Assembly: GCA_963678675.1 (NCBI GenBank)
Contig: OY783193.1
Span: 14,702,208-14,766,207 of the forward strand
Source of the DNA: Xiphydria camelus
Taxonomy: Eukaryota; Arthropoda; Insecta; Hymenoptera; Xiphydriidae
Direction: 5' to 3'
DNA: 64,000 bases
Part shown: piece after piece, positions 34,835 through 44,900 of the stretch
How positions within the stretch are numbered: position 1 is the first letter of the stretch
Layout: each line of letters starts with the position of its first letter
Position numbers and translations under genes: made by a program
Notes under the pieces: generated by a model
Database searches by the model: none
What the model saw: the letters and a program-made list of their open reading frames with translations, nothing else
Told to the model about the DNA's origin: nothing

Positions 34835-35047
34835 CTTCTGTTTTCCACGGACCAATGTTGGTACTGCATTTTTCTCAGTCTGTTCTACTGTAGTCCGTTT
34901 CAGCCAGCTTCTCAAAGTTCCTCTGGAAACTTCAAATTTATCGGCGACCGTTTTGACAGCCATTTCATCAATTCGAACTGCGTGAACGGCTGCTTTAATT
35001 TTCTCGTCATCAATTAGAACTGTTTTTCGTTTATAATTGCGTACCAT
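34835..35047 (-). pseudogene. Pogo-like transposase N-terminal HTH exon
   Basis: Met at 35047 starts MVRNYKRKT, the usual opening of pogo/jerky-type proteins. A psq-type helix-turn-helix follows (AVHAVRIDEMAVKTVADKF, SRGTLRSWLKR). The frame reaches LVRGKQK, where AAG|GTACGT is a good 5' splice site. Continuing on the minus strand leads away from the catalytic region, which lies on the plus strand. Either an internal inversion split one transposase gene, or two partial elements are juxtaposed. DNA-binding role inferred from the family. Confidence 0.8.
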
Positions 35048-35269
35048 ATGATACTGCGAACAAGACAAAGCAACGAGTAAAAATTTTGTTCACATTCAAC
35101 GATCCGAAAATTATTGATATTCTCACAATTTATTTATTCATGTATCAATGTATTTATAGGTACATGCACTATCCATTCGATGGGAATAATATTTAATAAC
35201 ATTCTGAAACATTGATCCGAATAAAAATGATGAATTCACTTCTTTCACTTTTCTAATATTAGGTACCGT

Positions 35270-35679
35270 TTGTGGCGACTTTGCCCCACGTGCAGAGTGG
35301 CGACAATGCCCCACGCGCCACTTTTCCACACAAACATCAATAACATATTGAAATACGAAATAAATGTGACAACCAGTACCGTGGTCGCGTTCGGCAACAT
35401 TCTCTGAATGAAAACAACTTACCTCGAGTGTTTTGCACGCTGAATTATAAACACTAGACAAAAAGCTCTTTGAACGCCAACAATTACTTTTGAGCATTGA
35501 AAACACTCGTCACGCTATAAACAACGCAACATAACCTGAAAATTCACTAAACTCCGTCGGTAATGTCGGGACACTAAGACTCACTTCCACTAAAAAAATC
35601 GAGTTCATACAATTTATAGTAGCTGAAAAAAAGGCTAGTGGCGACTTTGCCCCACTGGCGACAATGCCCCACTCTCCCC
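35270..35679. repeat. Second cluster of pogo subterminal repeats
   Basis: GTGGCGACTTTGCCCCAC and GTGGCGACAATGCCCCAC lie at 35273-35320 and again at 35637-35679, the latter ending CACTCTCCCC. Read on the minus strand this is the 5' end upstream of the HTH exon, at the expected distance of about 600 bp. Confidence 0.7.
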
Positions 35680-36009
35680 TCATACAGGTGGATACGAGAA
35701 AATGCGACCACTTCAATCATTTACGCCAATAAACTGAAAATGTAAAACACGAGTCAAGAATGTTTACAGTTGCATTCCGGGACGTTTGTAGGTTAGAGCA
35801 GCGCGAAGGGGATTATCCGTAACTTCTAAATGGTGTCTATTTGAAAAATAGCAATTGAAAGAAAGACTTACGTTTCAACAATTAGTTGAACTCACATATC
35901 CGCTTAGGATTTCCGTGATTTTCCACAAAATGTATACAAAAGGTGGAGAAGCCTCCCTGTCTGTCATGTCCGGTTTCTATATTATGACCGGAGTGGAGCA
36001 ACATCGCGC

Positions 36010-36118
36010 TCGTAGAGTCGATGGTTCAATTGGTAGAATGCAAGCATTCCCAGTTTCGAAGCATCTCGTATCTTGAAGATCGCAGGTTCAAATCCCGGTA
36101 GGGTGTGAAAAAAAAAAG
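36010..36118 (+). ncRNA. tRNA-like (SINE-like) segment
   Basis: TGGTTCAATTGGTAGAATG fits a polymerase III A box. GGTTCAAATCC, 57 bp downstream, is a perfect B box. GTGTGAAAAAAAAAA ends it with an A tail. No complete cloverleaf or acceptor stem could be drawn, so I call it a tRNA-derived SINE head or tRNA pseudogene, not a functional tRNA. Confidence 0.65.
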
Positions 36119-36184
36119 CGACACTACTAGGCGGCGGCACTGCACGGGCACACAGTGAAAAACCTCGGTAAAGTTACTGCATGC

Positions 36185-36265
36185 AAAATCCTACTTTTTT
36201 TATCCTTTTGCAAAATCCTACTTTATCCTTTTGCAATATCCTACTTTATCCACTTTGTACACTGC
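36185..36265 (+). repeat. Three 23-bp direct repeats
   Basis: GCAAAATCCTACTTTATCCT and close variants repeat three times just inside the right end of the 5.9-kb element. Confidence 0.6.
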
Positions 36266-36410
36266 GTGATGCCACAGTGGTACCCCAGTGGGCACGCACC
36301 AAGACATCACTGTGATGTTTCTCAAAGTCACCGCGTGGTCCCACAGTGCCACCACTGTGGAGCCACCTGGCTATCGGGGTATATTATCGATTTCTGCCCT
36401 ACATAGCTTT

Positions 36411-36911
36411 ACCCAAATAGCAAAAGATATTTATCAGACATCCACAAGATGTATATATGTATGTCTAATTAATGACATCTATATTTGGTATAAATGTGGT
36501 TGAAATTTAGATATAGACAGCGCGAAGATGTCTGACAGATATCCTAAGTTGACAAGAATAGATATTCTATAGTAAATATAATGATTGTTTAAAATTAAAA
36601 GTTAATACTATTAAATAAACTTAATTATAAAGCTCTATGTTAGTCTTCTCGGCCTTTAATAAAAATAGAGAACGAGAAAACCCTCTAGATCCTTGTAATT
36701 CATTTTTAAAAAATATTATTAATGTTATATTTTATGAAATTATTATATTTACCACAGAATATCGATTCTTGTCAACTTAGGATATCTGTCAGACATCTAT
36801 ATGCGCTGTCTATATCTAGATTTCAACCATGTTTATACCACATATGGATGTCATTTTCTAGACATATAGACATCTTGTATATGTCTGACAGATATCTTTT
36901 GCTACTTGGGT
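36411..36911. repeat. Foldback MITE family B, copy 1
   Basis: ACCCAAATAGCAAAAGATAT at the left pairs with the ending ATATCTTTTGCTACTTGGGT. Arms of about 170 bp contain TGTCTGACAGATAT repeats. Copy 2 is at 44403-44900 with almost identical sequence, and a fragment is at 39869-39973. Both full copies share the left flank ACATAGCTTT and the right flank R, so they arose by duplication of B with its surroundings. Confidence 0.85.
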
Positions 36912-37089
36912 ATGGCTTGTTTTCACCATCCCCATTTCCTCTTTCGTATTATACTACGAGCCAATTAATTATAATCACGTTACTTTTGATTTATTCTCGT
37001 TATATTTTCAAACGGATTTATAGACTAGAGAGCCCTTATATGTATTTTTCACTTTGACACGCGTGCGGGGAACGGAAAAGGGAAAGATG

Positions 37090-37545
37090 CAAAGGGGCCG
37101 CGGAAGGAAAGGCGCGAAGGCGCCGCGGTCGGGGAAAAGGCGCGAGGGCACCGCGGTCGAGGGAAAGGCGCAAGGGCGCCACGGAAGGAAGCGGTGGAAA
37201 GCGCGAAGGCGCCGCGGTCGGGGAAGGCGTGGAAACGCCGCGGAAGGAAGCGGTGGAAGGCGCAAAGGCGCCGCGGTCGGGGAAGGCGTGAAAACGCCGC
37301 GGAAGGAGACGAAGGAAAGGCGTGAAAACGCCGCGGAAGGGAAAAGGTGGAAGGCGCGAAGGCGCCGCGGTCGGAGAAAGGTGTGAAAACGCCGCGGAAG
37401 GAAGCGGTGGAAGGCGCGAAGGCGCCGCGGTCGGAGAAAGGCGTGAAAACGCCGCGGAAGGAAGCGGTGGAAGGCGCGAAGGCGCCGCGGTCGGGGAAGG
37501 CGTGAAAACGCCGCGGAAGGAAAAGGGGAGAAAGAAAAGGGAACC
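37090..37545. repeat. 60-bp GC-rich minisatellite
   Basis: Units alternate two themes: GGAAGGCGTGAAAACGCCGC and GGCGCGAAGGCGCCGCGGTC. Seven or more partly degenerate units occur, and both themes contain hairpin cores (GGCGTGAAAACGCC, GGCGCGAAGGCGCC). The 60-bp period keeps all six frames open and gives Pro/Ser/Ala/Arg-rich or Gly/Arg/Glu-rich repeat peptides. I do not regard these as genes. Confidence 0.85.
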
Positions 37546-37644
37546 CAAATGCGAATCGAGTCGTCTATTGGAAGAGTCCTAAGAAGGACTGAGGGAGGTA
37601 TCTAGGCGTCTCCCTCGACGCTCGAGTGACCTCGCACTCCGCGC

Positions 37645-37665
37645 GTGTCCTTATATACCTAGCGG
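37645..37665 (-). promoter_or_regulatory. TATA-type promoter in the solo LTR
   Basis: On the minus strand TAGGTATATAAGGACACG lies downstream of two CCAAT motifs and upstream of the minisatellite. It is placed as an LTR core promoter should be. Activity is inferred only from motif order. Confidence 0.5.
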
Positions 37666-38084
37666 AGGGGACCGTTATCGGTCCTATTGGTCGGTAACGG
37701 TCGAGTGGGGGCGACTTGCGGCAGTCCCCCTGATTGGCGCGACGTGACGTGCTCGACGATCCGCCGCACCAATCCCCAGCGGGCAGGCCAGTGCCCACTG
37801 CGCGCTGCCCGGGAGCATCAAGCGCTCTCTAAAGACTAACTATACTAGGGACTTATACCTATAAAAATGACGCACGTCAACTTTGCCTTAGTAGTATGGA
37901 GAAATAAAACATACCGCTTTCGATTTTACAGGCCATCGGATTTTTCTTATATTTTCGTCGTCTACAGAAATTCATGTAGACATTTTACCTTTAACTCTAA
38001 GTACAGTATGTCCGATGGCATACTCCAACTTTTGAATTTCCCTGACATTTGGCCGGAAGTAGTTGGGTCGGTCCTCTAGTCATT

Positions 38085-38580
38085 CATAGTTAGAATTAGT
38101 CTTACGAGCCGAGCGAAAAGTGTCAAACGTCTGATCTCCCAGTAGCTGTAAATTCGGGAGATCGAAGCATCTAACCTCTAGAAATCGTTAATTTATAAAT
38201 AATAATGTGCCAACAGCGTGCTCCGTTTAGCACGTATACTTGTACGTGTATTCCCGTCGGAGGAATAGTATTACTACAGGACGAGTAGGTTACAAGATTT
38301 TCATGAAGTCTTTGACGGTCTTCTTGTATGTCCCCTTTCATAAGGTGCAAACAGAGAGAATGTAACTCCTGTCGTATCCCGAAGAAAATGAGTCGATGGA
38401 GATCAGACAATATCGAACTTATCACCGAGCGCCTATCACTCACGGTACTTTCATTGCAATATGCGCTTTTCGTTTCAACTATTTTACTACTTTAAATAAC
38501 TTTCACTTCTTTCAAAGTATTTACCTTGTATGAATTGTTTTTCGTAGGAGGAAGCGGTCAATGATTGTGACTAATCATAG
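38085..38580. repeat. Foldback family L, copy 2, first part
   Basis: CGAAAAGTGTCAAACGTCTG, TTCGGGAGATCGAAG and the body matching 12045-12340 (for example ATCACCGAGCGCCTATCAC). An insertion or rearrangement follows at 38580, and matching sequence resumes at 39366. Confidence 0.7.
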
Positions 38581-39365
38581 GATTAATAAGTCTAATGCTG
38601 CCACTTTGGTAGGATTAGACTTATTAATCCGAGAGGTATCACCGCCGGTGAAATATTTGAGATTGAATAATACGAGGATTACTAAATCTCGGATTTAGAC
38701 CTGCGGTGGAAACGTAGTCATTGAGATCGGTAAAAAGCTAATCACTGTATACACCACACACATTATTTTATTATTACAGAAATAAACAGTTTTGCATTTT
38801 CACGTATTATAAGTGGTATCAAACACTATAAACCAGTTTCAAAAAATTCTGTGTTTTAATATTTATTTATTTATTGACTAATCCTATATACGGAAAAGTA
38901 ACTGCGAAACGCTGAATTTACTCCGACCTACTGATACTCCCAAAGGTGAAATCTGCCGACCGCAAAGGGTTAACACAAGTATTATGCACCTGACCCATTT
39001 CAGAAATTTTGAGCTTTAAAAAATTTAATTTTGAACTCAGAATTGACACACTACATATATATTTTTCTCATTGTTTAATTACATTAGAATACACCTTTTT
39101 TGAAAATTCTTATCACAAAACTGCTTATAGGTTGTGTTTTTAAGTGTTTTCTTTGATTATCTCAAAACTTACTTTTTGGCACTTAGCCCGGATTTTACTT
39201 CCATGCTACATTTATCTACTCACATGCATTGTTGTCAGCCTACCGAGCCGGTCCAGGTCTGTAGATGGCGGGTCCGTACCTGTGGAGCGCTAACGCACTC
39301 TGTTTCAAAGGTGTGGAAACGGATAAGAAATAAACTGAACACTGCACTCACTATAAGACTGATAT
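38580..39365. other. Insertion within L copy 2 with a small palindrome
   Basis: 38580-38630 is a hairpin (GGATTAATAAGTCTAATG and complement). The rest has no recognisable gene. An open frame of about 100 codons from 39134 has no motif. Confidence 0.45.
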
Positions 39366-39868
39366 GGATATATCACCGAGTGCCTTTCACCCATAGTACT
39401 TTCATTGCAATATGTGCTTTTCGTTTTAACTATTCCTGCTTTAAGTAACTTTTCCTTCTTTCAAAGTATTTATCTTGTACGAATTATTGATCGTAGGGGA
39501 CAACGATCAATGATTGTGACTAATCATAGACAAATTATTCCTGCGATGATGTTCCAGTTGCAAAGCATACACTAGCAAGTCAGCTTACAGCATCCGATGT
39601 TTAGTATCAATTTACCTCTTTTGGAACACCCATCACCTGAGCATAATCACGATTATGTTAATGTTAATTGCAGAATAGACCGCAAGCTCGGGCATATTAA
39701 CGCAGTAGTAGTTCAGCACACCGAATCGCCTTTTAGTTTTAATAGAAGAACTTGTCTACGACGAGTCTCTACTATCGATCGCTGCCTCCTTCATCGAAGA
39801 GACCCGAATGATTATTTCTTATCACTTCTACACATTATTAATCATTATTTATAAATTAACGATTTCGA
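39366..39868. repeat. Foldback family L, copy 2, second part
   Basis: Matches 12190-12580 (ATCACCGAGTGCCTTTCACC onward, then CCATCACCTGAGCATAATCA). Part of the ATCACCGAG segment is present both here and at 38420, so the internal insertion came with a partial duplication. Confidence 0.65.
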
Positions 39869-40320
39869 GGTATCTGTCAGACATCTATGCACTGTCTATA
39901 TCTAGATTTCGACCATGTTTATATCAAATATAGACATCTTGTAGATGTCTGACAGATATCTTCTACTACTTGGGTATGGCCCGTTTTCACCATCTCCATT
40001 TCCTCTTTCGTCATATTATACTACGAGCCAATTAATTATTATTCTCGTGATATTTTGAAAGGGATTTATAAACTAGAGAGCTCTTACATTTTTCACTTTG
40101 CTGTATATTGGAGAAATAAAACATACCGCTTTCGAATTTACAGGCCATCGGATTTTTCTTATATTTTGGTCATCTACAGAAATCCACATGTAGACATTTT
40201 ACCTTTAACTCTAAGTATACTCTTCCAATGACTGTGACGAATTGTTTCATCACATGTAAAGATACCTGTCAATTCGGGAGATAGAAGCATCTAACCTCGA
40301 AATCGTTAATTTGTAAATAA
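39869..40320 (+). repeat. Family B fragment followed by repeat R, copy 4
   Basis: 39869-39973 is the right arm of B ending CTACTACTTGGGT. R follows from 39974 to about 40265 and then the TCGGGAGATAGAAG end of L, the same order as at 29955-30400. Confidence 0.75.
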
Positions 40321-40326
40321 TGATCT

Positions 40327-40436
40327 ATCGAATGTATTAATCTATATTATCGACTTCTGTCGAATGTATTAATCCCTATATTATCGACTTCTATCGAATG
40401 TATTAATCCCTATATTATCGACTTCTATATCGAATG
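40327..40436 (+). repeat. 34-bp tandem array, second copy
   Basis: Three to four units of TCGAATGTATTAATCCCTAT-type sequence, interrupted at 40437 by MITE O1. The same array at 30.4 kb was interrupted by the 5.9-kb element, so this repeat has been hit independently at two loci. Confidence 0.75.
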
Positions 40437-40815
40437 TACCGTATGTATCATGCCAAATTAAACAAGTAGATATACCGACACTGCCGAAACTTTACCGACG
40501 GTCAAGAATTTTATAGTTAGAGTTGGCTTGAGAAGAGTGCGCTGTGTGTGCTGCGTGAGAGCGAAAAGTGTCAAACGTCTGATTTCCCGATAGCTGTTAA
40601 TTCAAGAGATCGAAGTGTTTCGTCTATTATTCAATACTTCGATTTTCCGAATTGACAGCTATCGGGAAATCAGACGTTTGACACTTTTCACTCTCACGCA
40701 GCACACACAGCGCACTCTTCTCAAGCCAACTCTAACTATAAAATTCTTGACCGTCGGTAAAGTTTCGGCAGTGTCGGTATATCTGCTTGTTTAATTTGGC
40801 ATGATACATACGGTA
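40437..40815. repeat. Foldback MITE O1
   Basis: TACCGTATGTATCATGCC and its complement bound a hairpin whose inner arms carry GACACTTTTC and GTCAAACGTCTGATTTCCCG, shared with family L ends. TA at both ends is a plausible target duplication. There is a central loop of about 25 bp. Confidence 0.8.
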
Positions 40816-41156
40816 CCGTATGTCCCACTCTGTACGGGCCAGTTTGAAAGTTACCTTCAGGGAGCCTTGGTCGGTAATCGAAACATTTAATACCGGTAGA
40901 AGTCGAGTCGGTAGTTAGAGTTGGTGTCAATTCGGGAGATCGAAGCGTCTAACCTCGAAATTATGAATTTGTGAATAATGGTGAGTAATTTCCATTATTC
41001 AAAAATTCATAATTTCGAAGTTAGATGCTTCGATCACCCGAATTGACACCAACTCTAACTACTGACTCGACTTCTACCGGTATTAAATGACTCAAGTACC
41101 GACCAAGCCTCCCCGAAGGTAACTTCAAACTGGCCCGTACAGAGTGGGACATACGG
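40816..41156. repeat. Foldback MITE O2, abutting O1
   Basis: CCGTATGTCCCACTCTGTAC and its complement, flanked by TA, with arms of about 165 bp including TCGGGAGATCGAAGCG. It shares only CCGTATGT with O1. The TA between O1 and O2, and the TA between O2 and Q, are shared by neighbours, so three elements sit end to end. Confidence 0.8.
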
Positions 41157-41536
41157 TAAACAATCTTAATGAATTATATCTCAAAAATTGCTCGCAATTT
41201 GCTCATAAAGAATATAAAATTGCTCTAGTGGGAGCAATTATGAAAAAAAAGTTATTAAACAATTTCGTAACAAACACTAATTTGATGATTTCTAAGTTAT
41301 CCAAGTACGAACGGGATCTTTTTTGGTCTCAAAAAATTGCTCGCAATTTGCTCATCAATAATATAAAATTGCTCCAGCGGTAGCAATTATGAAAAAAAGT
41401 TGTTAAACAATTTCGTAACAAACACTAATTTGACGATTTCTAAGTCATCCGAGTACGAACTGGATCTTTTCTGGGCTCAAAAAATTGCTCGCAATTTGCT
41501 CATCAAGAATATGAAATTGCTCTAGCGGGAGCAATT

Positions 41537-41836
41537 ATGAAAAAAAAGTTATTAAACAATTTCGTAACAAACAGTACCGTTGGGATCTTTTCTGAGCTCA
41601 AAAAATTGCTCGCAATTTGCTCATCACTGCCCCACCTTTTTATTTGCGTTTTATTAACGTTTTTTGCATTAAAAATAATAATTCAATTTTCGACGTTTCG
41701 AAGGCCTGGGAAAACGACAGTAGCGCCGCTAGTTTTGAAACATGAAACTAACACCAGTAAAAACGGTTCTCAATCCAAATCTGAAATAACAGTTCCTAAG
41801 AAGGACAGTTCCGCTGAAAATGGTAATAAAATCTGA
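41537..41836 (+). pseudogene. Transmembrane-like C-terminal gene fragment in Q
   Basis: From about 41615 the frame reads SLPHLFICVLLTFFALKIII, a likely membrane segment, then FRRPGKTTVAPLVLKHETNT and a Lys/Ser-rich hydrophilic tail to TGA at 41834. The inverted arm (43780-44000, minus) repeats it with a 1-nt indel that breaks the frame. Upstream codons are tandem-repeat sequence. A captured 3' exon is possible, and chance openness is the alternative. I cannot name a family. Confidence 0.35.
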
Positions 41837-42090
41837 GATATCAGCCAAGTTAGCGTTGTAAATGTTCTTTTCACTTTTAGAATATTACCACATATAAAGA
41901 AAGTCTTACTTGTTTATACTTGTTTCAAATCACATCGGATGCTCGAGAGAGCTTTGACGATGGAAAAGGAAAAATGCGAGCTCCTCAATTGCCTTGTGTT
42001 ATCGTTACATGCAATATCTTTTTTGCTATATACTGTTTTTTTAATCATAATAAAATAAGGACTTTTTACGAAGCACATTTAACAAGATAA

Positions 42091-43693
42091 TCTATCTATA
42101 TATATAAAAATGAATGTTTGTCTGTCTGTCTGTATGTCTCTTATGCCTTCCTAAACCGTTCATCCGATTACGATGAAATTTTGGGAAATGGTTGGACGCA
42201 TGCCCGCGATGGTTTCTTTGTTAGTAAATCTTATACAGGGTGTTCAAAAAGTCCCGGTACGGCCGATTATCTCAACGGGAAAACATTTTAGAGAAAAATG
42301 TTTAATACAAAACTTTAAGGATTTTCCCTTGGCTACCCAGTGGTCGTATTGGATTTGCCCTTGACCGTGACCTTTAAGGTAATATCAAATGCCTTCCTAA
42401 ACCGTTCATCCGATTGCGATGAAATTTTGGGGAATGGTTGGACGCATGCCCGCGAAGGTTTCTGAGTTAGTAAATCTTATATAGGGTGTTCAAAAAGTAC
42501 CGGTACTGGTGATTATTATGCCTTCCTAAACCGTTCATCCGATTGCGATGAAACTTTGGGGAATGGTTGGACGCATGCCCGCGAAGGTCTGAGTTAGTAA
42601 ATCGTATACAGGGTGTTCGAAAAATACCGGTACGGATGATTATTATGCCTTCCTAAACCGTTCATCCGATTGCGATTAAACTTTGGGGAATGGTTGGACG
42701 CATGCTCGCCAAGGTTTCTGAGTTAGTAAATCTTATACAGGGTGTTCAAAAAGTCCAGGCACAGCTGATTATCTCAGCGGAAAATCGTTTTAGAGAATAA
42801 CGTTTAATATATAAAACTTTTAGGATTTTTCCCTGGCTACCCAATGGTCATACTGGATTTGACATTGACAATGATCTTCTAGGTAAAATTGATTTTTTAA
42901 AATCCGAACCTCTATTTTATATACCGGAAATGAAAAGAGCGGGAAATTTCACGTTCAAATATGTCCTTGACCATTATTTCCATGTGACCTTTATGGTCAG
43001 CGGAGGTCAAATTGAGGTCAAGCACAGTTCGGCTTCGTACCATGAAAGCTATGGGCCCTATACAAATTCTTTTTGATAGTAGGATTTAGGATTTTTTAGT
43101 GGCTGTACAATGGTGATATTGTATTTGACCTTGACCATGACCTTCATTTGGAATCTCTTACATCTGTCATAATATTCCAAATCAGTTACACGAAAAATCC
43201 CTCAGTGCCAACCAAATTTAATCGAGTTAACAATCATCACTGGCAAATTCAAAGGCGAAGACGTCCTCATTCACGCATACCTATGATTTCCAACGATTTA
43301 ACATTCGAATTCAAGCGGCTCCAGTTCCCTTTGCGTCTTGCTTTTGCTATTACCATCAACAAAGCACAAGGTCAATGGTTGACTATTACTGGCTTAAATT
43401 TGGAAAATTCATGTTTTTCACACGGCCAATTGTATGTGGCTTGCTCCAGAGTTGGCATACCGAAAAATTTACACGTTTTTACTCAAAATAAAAAAATAAA
43501 AAACATTGTCTATCCGCTGGCCTTAAGATAAATTAATAAAAGAAATATACTTTCCAATTTAAATTAAATACATGTGTTTTTTTAGCGTAGCATGGCTCCC
43601 TACCTATGAGTACAGATATCTGCTAAAAATTCATTAAATGACGACCAAAATCAATCCACAATCTACCCGTGCGAAGCCGGGACGGGCTGCTAG
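42091..43693 (+). mobile_element. Helitron copy 3 with helicase remnant
   Basis: TCTATCTATATATATAAAAA at the start, AAGCCGGGACGGGCTGCTAG at the end, inserted between A and T. It contains about four minisatellite units, then a non-repetitive 3' half that holds the end of a Rep/Helicase gene. This links the minisatellite-only copies 1 and 2 to an autonomous Helitron. Confidence 0.92.
43206..43531 (+). pseudogene. Helitron Rep/Helicase, C-terminal fragment
   Basis: The frame ending at TAA 43529 reads PRIPMI-like sequence, FEFKRLQFPLRLAFAITINK, AQGQ, LNLENSCFSHGQLYVACSRV and a terminal NIVYPLALR. These are the last motifs (V/VI) of the PIF1-like helicase in Helitron transposases. About 30 residues earlier the TGKFKGEDVLI motif continues in another frame, so there is a frameshift near 43265. 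Rep (HUH) and helicase motifs I-IV are absent. Non-functional relic. Confidence 0.88.
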
Positions 43694-44402
43694 TAGACTT
43701 ATAAATATGTTCTACTCTAACAAGTAAGAATCTCTTTATATGTGGTAATAATGTAAAAGTGAAAAGAACATTTACAACGCTAACTTGGCTGATATCTCAG
43801 ATTTTATTACCATTTTCAGCGGAACTGTCCTTCGTAGGAACTGTTATTTCAGATTTGGATTTAGAACCGTTTTTACTGGTGTTAGTTTCATGTTTCAAAA
43901 CTAGCGGCGCCTGCTGTCGTTTTTCCAGGCCTTCGAAACGTCGAAAATTTAATTATTATTTTTAATGCAAAAAACGTTAATAAAACGCAAATAAAAAGAT
44001 GGGGCAGTGATGAGCAAATTGCGAGCAATTTTTTGAGCCCAGAAAAGATACCGTCCGTACTTGGGTAACTTAGAAATCGTTAAATGAGTGTTTGTTACGA
44101 AATTGTTTAATAACTTTTTTCTCATAATTGCTCCCGCTAGAGCAATTTTATATTCCTGATGAGCAAATTACGAGTAATTTTTTGAGCCAAAAAAGATTCC
44201 GTTCGTACTTGGATAACTTAGAAATCATCAAATTAGTGTTTGCTACGAAATTGTTTAATAACTTTTCTTTCATAATTGCTCCCGCTAGAGCAATTTTATA
44301 TTCTTGATGAGCAAATTGCGAGCAATTTTTTGAGATATAATTCATTAAGATTGTTTATAGTCCGGCGCTAACTTACCTTTGCTCCCTTTGGTACATAGCT
44401 TT

Positions 44403-44900
44403 ACCCAAGTAGCAAAAGATATTTATCAGACATCCACAAGATGTCTATATGTATGTCTAATTAATGACATCTATATTTGGTATAAGTGTGATTGAAATCT
44501 AGATATAGACAGCGCGTAGATGTCTGACAGATATCCTAAGTTGACAAGAATATATATTCTATAGTAAATATAATGATTGTTTAAAATTAAAAGTTAATAC
44601 TATTAAATAAACTTAATTATAAAGCTCTATATTAGTCTTCTCGGCCTTTAATAAAAATAGAGAACGAGAAAACCCTCTAGATCCTTGTAATTCATTTTTA
44701 AAAATATTATTAATGTTATATTTTATGAAATTATTATATTTACCACAGAATATCGATTCTTGTCAACTTAGGATATCTGTCAGACATCTATGCGCTGTCT
44801 ATATCTAGATTTCAACCATGTTTATACCACATATAGATGTCATTTTCTAGACATATAGACATCTTGTATATGTCTGACAGATATCTTTTGCTACTTGGGT
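44403..44900. repeat. Foldback MITE family B, copy 2
   Basis: ACCCAAGTAGCAAAAGATAT to CTTTTGCTACTTGGGT. Differs from copy 1 by scattered point changes. Confidence 0.85.

Larger units (their letters stand above)
30498..36379. mobile_element. 5.9-kb TA-flanked DNA element with pogo-like transposase pieces
   Basis: Termini CCCCGATAGCCA (30498) and TGGCTATCGGGG (36379) are exact inverted repeats. TA precedes (30496-30497) and follows (36380-36381), and deleting the insert restores the 34-bp repeat unit. Subterminal ends share CCACAGTG and ACGCGGTG words. Contents are a SWIM-gene inverted duplication, a pogo-like DDE region (+), a pogo-like HTH exon (-) and a tRNA-like element. The transposase pieces have their own repeat ends (GCCCCACTCTCCCC), so they may be nested guests, not the motor of this element. 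Confidence 0.8.
37055..37879 (-). mobile_element. Solo-LTR-like insertion with GC-rich minisatellite
   Basis: The insert begins TGACACGCGTGCGG and ends GACGCACGTCA, is flanked by ACTT (37051-37054 and 37880-37883), and splits repeat R cleanly. TG...CA ends plus a 4-bp duplication fit a solo LTR of a Ty3/gypsy-type element. On the minus strand it has CCAAT motifs (near 37690 and 37765) and TATATAAGG at about 37650-37658, followed by the minisatellite. No internal retroviral region remains. A DNA transposon with short inverted ends is the alternative. Confidence 0.65.
36912..38010 (+). repeat. Dispersed repeat R, copy 3, interrupted
   Basis: R runs 36912-37054, then is interrupted by the solo-LTR-like insertion 37055-37879, and resumes at 37880-38010 with GCCTTAGTAGTATGGAGAAA. 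Uninterrupted sequence is available at 45040. Confidence 0.85.
41159..44355. mobile_element. Foldback element Q with tandem arms, split by a Helitron
   Basis: AACAATCTTAATGAATTATA and its complement are flanked by TA (41157-41158 and 44356-44357). The left arm holds 148-bp direct units starting at 41179, 41327, 41475 and a partial at 41596. The right arm has about two. The Helitron 42091-43693 lies in the spacer. Inner arms carry the TM-tail frame described separately. Confidence 0.8.

Noticed and set aside
36010..36118. Functional tRNA gene
   Set aside because: A and B boxes are present, but no consistent acceptor stem or anticodon arm can be drawn, and an A tail follows.
37036..37582. Several long open frames through the GC-rich repeat
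   Set aside because: The 60-bp period leaves all frames open, and peptides merely repeat the unit.
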